Assembly: GCA_002493515.1 (NCBI GenBank)
Contig: DKYZ01000026.1
Location: forward strand, 1-22,356
Reading direction: 5' to 3'
From: Porphyromonadaceae bacterium UBA7087
Lineage (GTDB): Bacteria > Bacteroidota > Bacteroidia > Bacteroidales > Muribaculaceae
DNA length: 22,356 nucleotides
Below the pieces are notes generated by a model that searched no databases, was not told the DNA's origin, and was given only the letters and a program-made list of their open reading frames with translations. Both the position numbers and the translations under genes were made by a program. Positions 1 to 6,665 of this stretch are shown here, piece after piece; position 1 is the stretch's first letter; each line of letters starts with the position of its first letter.

Positions 1-21
1 CCTATCGCCTTTTATCGATTC

Positions 22-42
22 AAAAAAAGCCATCATTGCTTT
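22..42 (-). terminator. Possible weak terminator of the first secreted-protein gene
   Basis: On the minus strand a 5-bp stem (AAAGC/GCTTT, 7-nt loop) overlaps the stop codon at 33-35 and runs into a run of T residues. The stem is short and weak, so this is only a candidate intrinsic terminator. Confidence 0.3.
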
Positions 43-1331
43 GTATCCTTGTCCCTCCACTTCTTGAGTTCGTTCCATTTGCGGTTGAAATTCCGATGTG
101 ACTTATAATAGGTTATGCCCGTGACGTCTTTCAGCAGCCTCAAAGCCCTGTTGCCTATCCTGAAGTTCTTGCGTCCGTCAAACCGGCTGACATACCGCTG
201 GTCAGGCGCGAAATCCAGCCTCAGCCTCTCCTGGTCGATCTTTCCGACACGGGCCACAAGGGCCTCCACTGAAGAAGGGAGCGGCGGAGCATCTATCGGT
301 TCCAGAACACCTATCTCCTCCACATCAAACTTCGTCTTGGTCCATTTCTTAGCCTCCTTCACCGTAATATACTCCTTATCGAGAATATAGACCTCCGCGT
401 CGGTTGTCACAAAAACCGGTTCATCGACACTGTTGAACATAAACATGTTCCTGCCCCGCCCGTTCGACTCTATATGAAAGGTATAGCCTGTCATGTCAGC
501 TGGAGATACGGAGTCGCCGACAATACCGTCAAACTCATACCTCACCTTGAATCTGTCGTAATCTATCTCCTTGCGGAAGAATCCGGCAAAATCGGGAACC
601 CACCCGCGGTTGGCGCCATCAGCAAGAATGTCTATATCCACCGCTACCCGGTCGCCGTTCCTGTTCCATATCTCGGAAGGAGAATACTTGCCGCGCACTG
701 TGTCAGTCGCCACATCAGCAGCTGTCAATCCAGGGGGCAGCTTCCGAACGGGGGGCAGTCCGACCCAGTCTGACCAGGAAAAGTGATGCCTACTCGCATC
801 GCTTACGCTGTCAAGGCCATCGGAATTTGTAAACCGGAAATACGAACCCGACGTCAACACCCTCGGTGCTGACCAGCCCATGAACCTCACCTTCCTGTCA
901 GACGGCACCATGAAGTCAACAGTCTTCTCCCGGAAAAGAAACACGGTGTCGGTATAAGTGGCCAGAGTGGAATACTCCCGCACATAAGCCAGAATATGCA
1001 GCAGACGGTGTTTCTTTGATTCCACAGTCAACTCCGGCAGTTCAGACACATTCTCCCTCAGAAAAACAGTATCCCGGCATCCGTCCGCCTCCACCCTCCT
1101 CTCGTCAAATCCTATATAACGGATCGTTATGGGATATCGGTCGCGTGCAATCCGCGGCAGTGAACCTTTACCGTCGGTAATGCCCACAGCCCTTCCATTG
1201 CGGTCATATACCGAGGCGTTGGGCAACGGCACCCCGGTTGTCGAATCAGCCACCACCACTCTGACATCTCTCCCCTTCATCACCGGGATAAAGAAAAGAA
1301 ACGACATGAGAATAAATATGATTTTCCTCAT
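33..1331 (-). CDS. Secreted protein with carboxypeptidase-like regulatory domain, function unknown
   Basis: This 432-residue protein starts with a hydrophobic signal peptide (residues 1-20), so it is probably exported. Residues about 22-95 resemble a carboxypeptidase-regulatory-like (CNA-B type) beta-sandwich: V.DSTTGVPLPNASVYD..G...G.TD..G, then IRYIGF. This domain is common at the N-termini of Bacteroidetes outer-membrane proteins. The remaining ~330 residues carry no motif I recognise, but are clearly homologous to the protein encoded at 4737-5879: both have HxLAYVREYSTL, the HHFSWSDWVG block, the GKYSPSEIWN block and the GRGRxMFMFN block. No catalytic residues or membrane anchor are evident. 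The start at 1331 puts the signal peptide first and lies about 20 nt after a consensus promoter. The gene appears to be monocistronic. The export call is fairly secure; the function is unknown. Confidence 0.8.
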   Translation of the reverse strand: MRKIIFILMSFLFFIPVMKGRDVRVVVADSTTGVPLPNASVYDRNGRAVGITDGKGSLPRIARDRYPITIRYIGFDERRVEADGCRDTVFLRENVSELPELTVESKKHRLLHILAYVREYSTLATYTDTVFLFREKTVDFMVPSDRKVRFMGWSAPRVLTSGSYFRFTNSDGLDSVSDASRHHFSWSDWVGLPPVRKLPPGLTAADVATDTVRGKYSPSEIWNRNGDRVAVDIDILADGANRGWVPDFAGFFRKEIDYDRFKVRYEFDGIVGDSVSPADMTGYTFHIESNGRGRNMFMFNSVDEPVFVTTDAEVYILDKEYITVKEAKKWTKTKFDVEEIGVLEPIDAPPLPSSVEALVARVGKIDQERLRLDFAPDQRYVSRFDGRKNFRIGNRALRLLKDVTGITYYKSHRNFNRKWNELKKWRDKDTKQ

Positions 1332-1354
1332 CGCTGTTTCGTTTTTGTCTCACG

Positions 1355-1385
1355 CAAAATTACTAATTTTTATACTCCCGGCAAC
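1355..1385 (-). promoter_or_regulatory. Bacteroidetes-type promoter for the secreted-protein gene
   Basis: Read on the minus strand, TAATTTTG (1362-1355) matches the -7 consensus TAnnTTTG exactly. GTTG (1385-1382), 19 nt upstream, is one base off the -33 TTTG. Transcription would start near 1349, giving a leader of about 17 nt. Confidence 0.6.
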
Positions 1386-1467
1386 TGTTCCCTATCTTAT
1401 TTTGTCTTAAATGCTCCCTCTCATACGCTAAGCAGTGAATCTAAAACAAAGGATTGGTCACGCCGGG

Positions 1468-1494
1468 GCGGCGGACGTCCTCGTCCGCCAGCCT
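1468..1494 (+). repeat. Hairpin repeat, left copy, flanking the DUF4373/DnaC module
   Basis: A 27-bp sequence centred on a perfect 8-bp inverted repeat (GGCGGACG/CGTCCGCC at 1470-1489, loop TCCT). It recurs at 2655-2681 in the same orientation with one mismatch, in the loop. The two copies bracket the genes at 1560-2548. It resembles a REP-type intergenic palindrome. Confidence 0.8.
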
Positions 1495-1499
1495 GAATA

Positions 1500-1550
1500 G
1501 TCTCGCTGTGCGAGACCCTGAGCGGACTGGCTCGGAGACGGGACATCTCC
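1500..1550. other. Cluster of small hairpins downstream of the DnaC-like gene
   Basis: Next to the left hairpin repeat are a perfect 7-bp stem (GTCTCGC/GCGAGAC, loop TGT, 1500-1516) and a 5-bp stem (GGAGA/TCTCC, 1534-1550). They lie just past the minus-strand stop at 1560, so they could form the 3' end of the module's transcript. No T-run follows, so they are not a classical intrinsic terminator. Confidence 0.5.
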
Positions 1551-1559
1551 GGCCCAGGC

Positions 1560-2237
1560 CTACCTGTATGAGGGATTGCTGAATTTTATTATCCGCATCA
1601 TATCGCGCAGACGGCCAAGGACACGTGCTCCATAATGCGATTTCAGTTCCTCCGGAGTGAGGTTGGTTGTCACTACCGTCAACCGCTGGCGCTCGTAACG
1701 TTCCGAAAGCAGATCTTCCAGCGGAGTCAGCGGCATCCCGTAGCGCATCACCTCCTTCGGCTCGCATCCGAGGTCGTCGATCCCGAGCATCTCCTCGGTC
1801 ACGAGCTGTCGGTAATGCCGATGGGTAGCGGTGTCGCAACACAGCTGCGCGATCTCTTTGGCGGAGCGTATCCTCATCACCTTACGGTCGTTGTAACCCA
1901 GTTCCCGCTCCGACATATAGCCGATGAGCTTGCCGATGGCGCGCATCATGGTGGTCTTTCCGTTGCCATTGAGTCCGGCCAGCATAAGTCCCGGTTTCCC
2001 CGCGCCGTCGGTGAGCCATTCCGCCCCCTTCCAGATGCAGTCCCTCATAGTGTCGTCAAGTCTCATCATACCTCCGCGAAACTCCACCTCCGCTTTCATG
2101 GAGGCGTATATGGCGTTAGCCATATCCCGTTGCGGAATTGAGACGCTAAAGCGTTTCCGAGTAATCATCTGCGCTCTTAGCAGACGGCTCAGTCCCTCTA
2201 CGTCGTTGAAATCTATCCTCGTGCCGGTAAGTGTCAT
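1560..2237 (-). CDS. DnaC/IstB-like AAA+ ATPase (replicative helicase loader type)
   Basis: A 225-residue P-loop ATPase of the DnaC type. Walker A is GLNGNGKTT (88-96), Walker B is LGIDDLG (about 151-157), a sensor-1 asparagine sits in VVTTNL (188-193), and the GARVLGRLRD segment (203-212) fits the arginine-finger/sensor-2 region. Proteins of this family load the replicative helicase, or assist transposition in the IstB branch. No transposase lies next to it, and its partner 14 nt upstream is a DUF4373 protein, a pairing that suits a phage- or plasmid-type primosome. The ~85 residues before Walker A would hold the partner-binding domain. I chose the ATG at 2237, which gives near-contiguous spacing with the upstream gene. 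Whether it acts on the chromosomal DnaB or is a relic of a mobile element cannot be told from here. Confidence 0.85.
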   Translation of the reverse strand: MTLTGTRIDFNDVEGLSRLLRAQMITRKRFSVSIPQRDMANAIYASMKAEVEFRGGMMRLDDTMRDCIWKGAEWLTDGAGKPGLMLAGLNGNGKTTMMRAIGKLIGYMSERELGYNDRKVMRIRSAKEIAQLCCDTATHRHYRQLVTEEMLGIDDLGCEPKEVMRYGMPLTPLEDLLSERYERQRLTVVTTNLTPEELKSHYGARVLGRLRDMMRIIKFSNPSYR

Positions 2238-2251
2238 GGTTTCTGTTCTGT

Positions 2252-2548
2252 TTAAGGTTGTTGATTTTTATGGGAAGCCAGCGGCTGAAATGCGACGAAG
2301 CGGGTGCCGTCGTCGGTAAAGAGGAAAAGGCCGAAGTCCTCCACCACCATCCTGATCTTTTCCGCGTCCGCGCGGAGGTCGAACGCCAGCATGTCATAGT
2401 CGCGGTCGCTCATATAGTCGGGATCCTCCCTGAGACGCTCCAGGAGCATGAAATATATGCCGTAGCCTTCGGCTCCGAGCCTTGTCCTGAGCCGGATGAC
2501 ATTGCTGCCGTTGCGTGTGTTGCTGTCATGCGGGAAATAACTGTTCAT
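2252..2548 (-). CDS. DUF4373 (Lin1244/Lin1753-like N-terminal) domain protein
   Basis: This 98-residue protein consists almost entirely of one DUF4373 domain: YFPHDSNTRN near the N-terminus, GAEGYGIYFMLLERLREDPDY in the middle and FDLRAD.EKI..VVEDFGLF towards the end. The domain is a winged-helix-like fold usually found at the N-terminus of longer replication-initiation or primosome proteins in phages, plasmids and integrative elements. Here the C-terminal part is missing: the protein ends soon after the domain (ASHKNQQP). It may be a genuine single-domain version or a shortened one. It lies 14 nt upstream of the DnaC-like gene on the same strand, so the two are probably co-transcribed. A likely role is origin or DNA recognition that recruits the helicase loader; this is inferred from the pairing, not shown. 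Confidence 0.8.
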   Translation of the reverse strand: MNSYFPHDSNTRNGSNVIRLRTRLGAEGYGIYFMLLERLREDPDYMSDRDYDMLAFDLRADAEKIRMVVEDFGLFLFTDDGTRFVAFQPLASHKNQQP

Positions 2549-2578
2549 AATCTTGTCGTGTTCTGGTGAATGAAAATC

Positions 2579-2595
2579 GTCAACACCCTGTTGAC
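2579..2595. promoter_or_regulatory. Inverted repeat upstream of the DUF4373 gene
   Basis: A perfect 7-bp inverted repeat (GTCAACA/TGTTGAC, 3-nt spacer) ends 31 bp before the DUF4373 start codon. It could be an operator or a leader hairpin. No clear TAnnTTTG promoter is visible behind it. Confidence 0.4.
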
Positions 2596-2654
2596 TCGGC
2601 TAAGTTAGATTCTATGTCCTGTCCATTATTGTTATCGCGCAAATATCCCCCGGC

Positions 2655-2681
2655 GCGGCGGACGTCCCCGTCCGCCAGCCT
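2655..2681 (+). repeat. Hairpin repeat, right copy, flanking the DUF4373/DnaC module
   Basis: The second copy of the 27-bp element seen at 1468-1494: GGCGGACG/CGTCCGCC stem at 2657-2676 with loop TCCC, followed by the shared AGCCT. Same orientation, one mismatch. Confidence 0.8.
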
Positions 2682-2720
2682 ACCCCCTTCTTCGGCTGCA
2701 ATGAGCGGAAATAATCGTTC

Positions 2721-2755
2721 ACACCAGACGACCAGCTGTCGTCTGGTGTATTTTT
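2721..2755 (+). terminator. Strong hairpin with T-run, terminator-like
   Basis: A perfect 11-bp inverted repeat (ACACCAGACGA at 2721-2731, TCGTCTGGTGT at 2739-2749, 7-nt loop) is followed on the plus strand by ATTTTT. It looks like an intrinsic terminator, yet no plus-strand gene ends before it. It may insulate the GH43 promoter at 2778 from upstream transcription. Confidence 0.55.
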
Positions 2756-2777
2756 GGCATTATTTCATGGGCTAAAG

Positions 2778-2809
2778 ATTGCAAAAGAGGAGAAAATTGC
2801 GTAAATTTG
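2778..2809 (+). promoter_or_regulatory. Bacteroidetes-type promoter for the GH43 gene
   Basis: TAAATTTG (2802-2809) matches the -7 consensus exactly. ATTG (2778-2781), 20 nt upstream, is one base off the -33 TTTG. The start site would be near 2816, giving a leader of about 35 nt that is A-rich just before the ATG, with no Shine-Dalgarno site. Confidence 0.7.
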
Positions 2810-2850
2810 CGCTGAACCAACAACTTTCCATAAAAAAAACACGATAAACC

Positions 2851-3849
2851 ATGCACTTGAAATCATCCATAATCACGCTCTGCATGACAGGATTGTCATT
2901 TGCAGGAAATGCCGGGACACCGAACAACCCGGTGCTCCCCGGATTCCATGCCGACCCGGAGATAATCTATTCCAACAGGACAGGGAAATACTACATCTAT
3001 TCCACTACCGACGGCGTTCCCGGATGGGGTGGCCACTATTTCACCGTATTCTCCTCGCCTGATCTTGCAGACTGGACCGACGAGGGAACGATGCTCGACC
3101 TAAAGGGGCCGCAGGTGGCATGGGCCTCCGGCAATGCCTGGGCTCCCGCTATCATAGAACGCAAGGAGGGGGACTCATATAAGTATTACTTCTATTTCAG
3201 CGGCCATAATCCCGCGACGAACCGCAAGGAAATCGGCGTGGCCGTGGCCGACGACCCTGTCGGCCCGTTCCATGCCGTTGTCCATCCGATAGTCAGCGAA
3301 TCCCCCGTCGGCCACGGACAACAGATCGATGTGGATGTCTTCCAGGACCCGCAGACGGGCAAATACTATCTCTATTGGGGCAACGGCTATATGGCCGGAG
3401 CCGAACTGAACGACGACATGACCTCAATAAACGAGGAGACCATAACCGTGATGACACCCGAAGGAGGGACACTGGAGACATACGCTTTCCGTGAGGCTCC
3501 TTACGTATTCTTCCGCAACGGAGTCTACTACTTCATGTGGTCGGTCGATGACACCGGTTCGCCAAATTACCATGTGGCCTACGGCACATCGGGCTCCCCT
3601 CTCGGTGAAATCAAGGTTGCCGAGCCCTGCAATATTCTCGTCCAGGATCCGGAACGCAAAATTTACGGCACAGCCCACAACTCTGTGATAAATATCCCTG
3701 CCACAGACGAATGGCGTATTGTCTACCACCGCATCAACGAAGATTTCATCGACCGCGACAAAAAGCCCGGCATTCACCGCGAGGTCTGCATCGACCGCCT
3801 CGATTTCAACCCCGACGGAAGCATAAAACCGGTAAGGCCGACAAAATAG
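2851..3849 (+). CDS. Glycoside hydrolase family 43 protein, exported
   Basis: A 332-residue single-domain GH43 enzyme, a five-bladed beta-propeller family that cleaves arabinose, xylose or galactose linkages in plant and other polysaccharides. The N-terminal ~21 residues form a signal peptide, so it works in the periplasm or outside the cell. The three catalytic acids are visible: D35 in PGFHADPEI (base), D160 in QIDVDVF (pKa modulator) and E215 in REAPYVF (acid). The repeated YYxY strands (TGKYYIYST, TGKYYLYWG, GVYYFMWS) fit the propeller blades. No carbohydrate-binding module or SusC/SusD pair adjoins it, so it is not part of an obvious polysaccharide utilisation locus here and the substrate cannot be fixed. 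Length is normal for a bare GH43 domain. Its own promoter lies 40 nt upstream. Confidence 0.9.
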   Translation: MHLKSSIITLCMTGLSFAGNAGTPNNPVLPGFHADPEIIYSNRTGKYYIYSTTDGVPGWGGHYFTVFSSPDLADWTDEGTMLDLKGPQVAWASGNAWAPAIIERKEGDSYKYYFYFSGHNPATNRKEIGVAVADDPVGPFHAVVHPIVSESPVGHGQQIDVDVFQDPQTGKYYLYWGNGYMAGAELNDDMTSINEETITVMTPEGGTLETYAFREAPYVFFRNGVYYFMWSVDDTGSPNYHVAYGTSGSPLGEIKVAEPCNILVQDPERKIYGTAHNSVINIPATDEWRIVYHRINEDFIDRDKKPGIHREVCIDRLDFNPDGSIKPVRPTK

Positions 3850-3978
3850 GAACCAGGCAACAGCCGATTTACCAACCCCTCATGAACTTTTCCGAGAGTT
3901 CCGGCGTTACTACAATAGAGAAATTATCTATATACCGATAACACGGCAAAACAACCGTATCAAATAAAGATTCATATC

Positions 3979-4737
3979 ATGAGCAAGGAAATAATCATCA
4001 TACCCGACATCCACGGGCGCACCTTCTGGAAGGAGGCCGTGGAGAAATACCCCGACGCCGACACCATCTTCCTCGGCGACTACCTGGATCCATATGAATA
4101 TGAGCACATATCGTTCCGAATGGCAATGGAAAACTTCAAAGAAATCATCGAGCATGTGAAGAGCCATCCCAACTGCCATCTCCTCATCGGCAACCATGAC
4201 CTCCACTATCTCATCGGACAGAACTGGAGCCGGAAAAACTGGCATTGGGAAGAGGACATCGAGAAGCTTATGACCGACAACATCGAGATGTTCGACTTCA
4301 TAGCCATCCGCGAGCTCAATGGAAAAAGCTACGTGTTCACACATGCCCCGATATTCAAGGAATGGTCGGACTACACGGAGATGCCTACCGACATCAAGCT
4401 TCTCCAGACCCAGCTCCGCGACATGCTGAAGGAGACCGCCAACAACAAGAAGGAGCTTAACCGTCTCTTCGGAAGGGCCACAAGCAAGCGTGGCGGACAC
4501 GACGTCTGCGGTTCTCCGGTATGGGCTGACCTTGACGAGGCCGAGAAGAACACCTTCGTAGACGGAGGCGACTACTTCATCTTCGGACACACACAACTTG
4601 ACAAACCGGTGATTACCGACAACTACGCCTGCCTCGACTGCCACCAGGCGTTCCGTCTTGACGAGGACGGCAAGATAGAGGCCATCACTGAGAAAAAGAC
4701 CCCTGACCTGCCCAAGAGCACAGGAGGCTGGTTCTGA
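3979..4737 (+). CDS. Calcineurin-like metallophosphoesterase
   Basis: A 252-residue cytoplasmic phosphoesterase with the full set of two-metal motifs: PDIHGR (D10, H12), GDYLD (D34, D37), GNHD (N72, H73), THAP (H122) and FGHTQ (H204). This is the arrangement of the PPP-type Ser/Thr phosphatases and bis(5'-nucleosyl)-tetraphosphatase relatives. The substrate (phosphoprotein, nucleotide or other phosphoester) cannot be read from the sequence. There is no signal peptide. Its stop codon overlaps the ATG of the next gene by one base (TGATG at 4735-4739), so translation of the two is probably coupled. The 129 bp between it and the GH43 gene hold no consensus promoter that I can see, so it may be read through from upstream. 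Confidence 0.85.
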   Translation: MSKEIIIIPDIHGRTFWKEAVEKYPDADTIFLGDYLDPYEYEHISFRMAMENFKEIIEHVKSHPNCHLLIGNHDLHYLIGQNWSRKNWHWEEDIEKLMTDNIEMFDFIAIRELNGKSYVFTHAPIFKEWSDYTEMPTDIKLLQTQLRDMLKETANNKKELNRLFGRATSKRGGHDVCGSPVWADLDEAEKNTFVDGGDYFIFGHTQLDKPVITDNYACLDCHQAFRLDEDGKIEAITEKKTPDLPKSTGGWF

Positions 4738-5879
4738 TGCAGAGAAACACGCTGCCGGCATACATGACAGCCGCATTGCTGCCATTGCTGCACTACGACG
4801 CGTATGCCGCTCCGACATATGCGTCGCCGGCACGTAGCCACAGTGCCAAAAGCACAGTGCATGACCTCCCTGAGTTCGTGGTGGAGTCGCGTAAGAACAG
4901 CGTGCTCCATATGCTCGCCTACGTCAGGGAATACTCCACCCTCACCACTTACTCCGACACCATATTCATGTTTCGTGAGAAAATGGTGGACTATATGATT
5001 CCCCCGTCGAGAAAGTCGAGATTCAAAGGATGGACCCTCCCGAGAACCCTACTTTCAAAATCATATTACCGGTTCACAAACTCCACGGGCCTGGACAGCG
5101 TAAGCGACGAATGCGACCACCACTTCTCATGGTCTGACTGGGTCGGGATTCCGGCCCTCGCAAGATTGCCTGAAGGCATCTGCCGGACAGAAAGCGCCAC
5201 CGACACCATCAGGGGAAAATACAGTCCGTCGGAAATATGGAATAAGTCAGGCGACTGCATAAATCTCGATGTCAACGTTCTTGCCGACACCACGGCCAGA
5301 CGGTGGCTGCCGGGCTTCCATGCCATACGGCGCGATGACATCGACTTCGAGAGGCTGACGCTGAATCTTGTCTATGACAATGTGCTTGACCAGACCGTAT
5401 CGGCCAATGAATTGACCGGATACTCGTTTGAAATTGAATCCGACGGCCGGGGAAGACGGATGTTCATGTTCAATGGCGTTGACCAGCAGGTATTCGTCAG
5501 CACTAAAGCCGACGTCTATATCATGGAGCGTGAGTTCATAACGCCAAAGGAGGCCAAGAAATGGAGCAGCCGAAAACACCGACTTGAAGAGTCGGTGATA
5601 TACGAGCCGCCGGAAGCCCCTGACCTCGACCCTCAGACCGAGCTTCTCATCGATAGGGTCAACAAGGTGAGCCATGAGAAGACCAGACTCTCGCTCGCGC
5701 CTGACAAGCGTCTCGCCGGACGCAATCTCGTAAAACTGAACGCAGGGCAGAAAATACTGAAACGGCTTAAGGGTCTGCTTGGCATTGATGCCATCAACGC
5801 CCAGAGAAAGATGAGAAAGGACTGGAACAGGTTCCGCAAAAACCAGATGAGAATCAACAACGAACGAAACAAACCATGA
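4737..5879 (+). CDS. Secreted protein of unknown function, paralogue of the 33-1331 product
   Basis: A 380-residue protein whose body, from LPEFVVESRKNSVLHMLAY (about residue 43) on, aligns along its length with the protein encoded at 33-1331. Shared blocks include LAYVREYSTL, HHFSWSDWVG, DTIRGKYSPSEIWN, GRGRRMFMFN and EAKKWS. The regulatory beta-sandwich present in the paralogue is missing; instead a signal-like N-terminus ending in an alanine-rich stretch (DAYAAPTYA) leads straight into the shared region. The C-terminus is very basic (RKMRKDWNRFRKNQMR). The gene overlaps the metallophosphoesterase by 1 nt and pgeF by 4 nt (ATGA), so all three are likely translated from one message. I do not recognise a function. 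The signal peptide is less clear-cut than in the paralogue. Confidence 0.75.
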   Translation: MQRNTLPAYMTAALLPLLHYDAYAAPTYASPARSHSAKSTVHDLPEFVVESRKNSVLHMLAYVREYSTLTTYSDTIFMFREKMVDYMIPPSRKSRFKGWTLPRTLLSKSYYRFTNSTGLDSVSDECDHHFSWSDWVGIPALARLPEGICRTESATDTIRGKYSPSEIWNKSGDCINLDVNVLADTTARRWLPGFHAIRRDDIDFERLTLNLVYDNVLDQTVSANELTGYSFEIESDGRGRRMFMFNGVDQQVFVSTKADVYIMEREFITPKEAKKWSSRKHRLEESVIYEPPEAPDLDPQTELLIDRVNKVSHEKTRLSLAPDKRLAGRNLVKLNAGQKILKRLKGLLGIDAINAQRKMRKDWNRFRKNQMRINNERNKP

Positions 5880-6601
5880 ACGACAACTTAAAGAAAGACA
5901 CTCCGGGCATACTGAGCGCACAGCAGATGCTTTTGATGAGGGAGAAAGACGCGTCGGGACTTCTTATAATTCCGAATAATCCGGATAAATGCGACGCAAT
6001 AGTGAGATTTATCGGCATAGTGACCCCTGTACAAACCCATTCGCTCAATGTAGCGGTCGTCAAAAAGCGGTTTGAGAGGAATATTCCCGATACCGACGCG
6101 CTTGTGACATTCACTGATGACATAGCCTTGGGCATAAGGACAGCCGACTGCGTGCCGGTCATTGTCTATGCGCCCGACGTGACGGGAATCGCCGCAATCC
6201 ATGCCGGATGGAAAGGCACGCTCGGAGGCATCGTCGAAAATACACTTGATGTCCTTGCGGAGCGCGGGGCCGACCCGGCAAAGATGAAGGTGACGTTCGG
6301 CCCGTCGATCAGCAAGGAGCGCTATGAAGTCGACTCTGAGCTTGCGGAGCGTTTCATCGAGGCAGGTTTCAAAGAGCAGGTTTCCTATCCCGGAGGGACG
6401 GACGGTAAGCCGCACATCGACCTCCAGGGCGTAAACGCGCAGCGATTCATCAGGCGCGGAGTAAAGCCCGAAAACATAACGCTCTTCCAGGGATGCACCT
6501 ACTCCAGCACCGACGACGAAGGAAATCCGCTCTTTCCGAGCTACCGCCGCGACGGCGACCAGGCAGGCCGCATGCTCACCACAGTCTGCATCGTTAAATA
6601 A
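5876..6601 (+). CDS. pgeF: PgeF/YfiH-family peptidoglycan editing factor
   Basis: A 241-residue member of the former 'laccase domain'/DUF152 family. The metal site is intact: H55 (VQTHSLNV), C92 (RTADCVPV) and H109 (AAIHAGWKG), with spacings of 37 and 17 residues that fit the family. In E. coli the relative acts in the cytoplasm and removes mis-incorporated L-serine from UDP-MurNAc-L-Ser, keeping L-Ala in peptidoglycan stems. The ~50 residues before H55 are short and divergent: the usual HGxxTRxGGVS...NLGxxxGD block is not evident, so the N-terminal part of the fold is reduced or altered. It overlaps the upstream gene by 4 nt (ATGA). Family assignment is firm; identical activity to E. coli PgeF is inferred. 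Confidence 0.85.
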   Translation: MNDNLKKDTPGILSAQQMLLMREKDASGLLIIPNNPDKCDAIVRFIGIVTPVQTHSLNVAVVKKRFERNIPDTDALVTFTDDIALGIRTADCVPVIVYAPDVTGIAAIHAGWKGTLGGIVENTLDVLAERGADPAKMKVTFGPSISKERYEVDSELAERFIEAGFKEQVSYPGGTDGKPHIDLQGVNAQRFIRRGVKPENITLFQGCTYSSTDDEGNPLFPSYRRDGDQAGRMLTTVCIVK

Positions 6602-6616
6602 ATTTCACTATATTTG
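6585..6616 (+). promoter_or_regulatory. Bacteroidetes-type promoter for the sbcD-sbcC operon
   Basis: TATATTTG (6609-6616) matches the -7 consensus exactly. TCTG (6585-6588), 20 nt upstream, is one base off TTTG and lies inside the end of pgeF. The start site would be near 6623, about 43 nt before the sbcD ATG. Confidence 0.65.
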
Positions 6617-6665
6617 CAGCCGAAAACCATCCTTCGCCATAAGTGGAATACATAATCGACACACC

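Noticed and set aside
115..390. Plus-strand frames across the first secreted-protein gene
   Set aside because: They are shadows of the minus-strand gene, with no promoter or recognisable domain.
1441..1842. 133-codon open frame on the minus strand
   Set aside because: It overlaps the DnaC-like gene in another frame, has an arginine-rich composition typical of shadow frames, and shows no motif.
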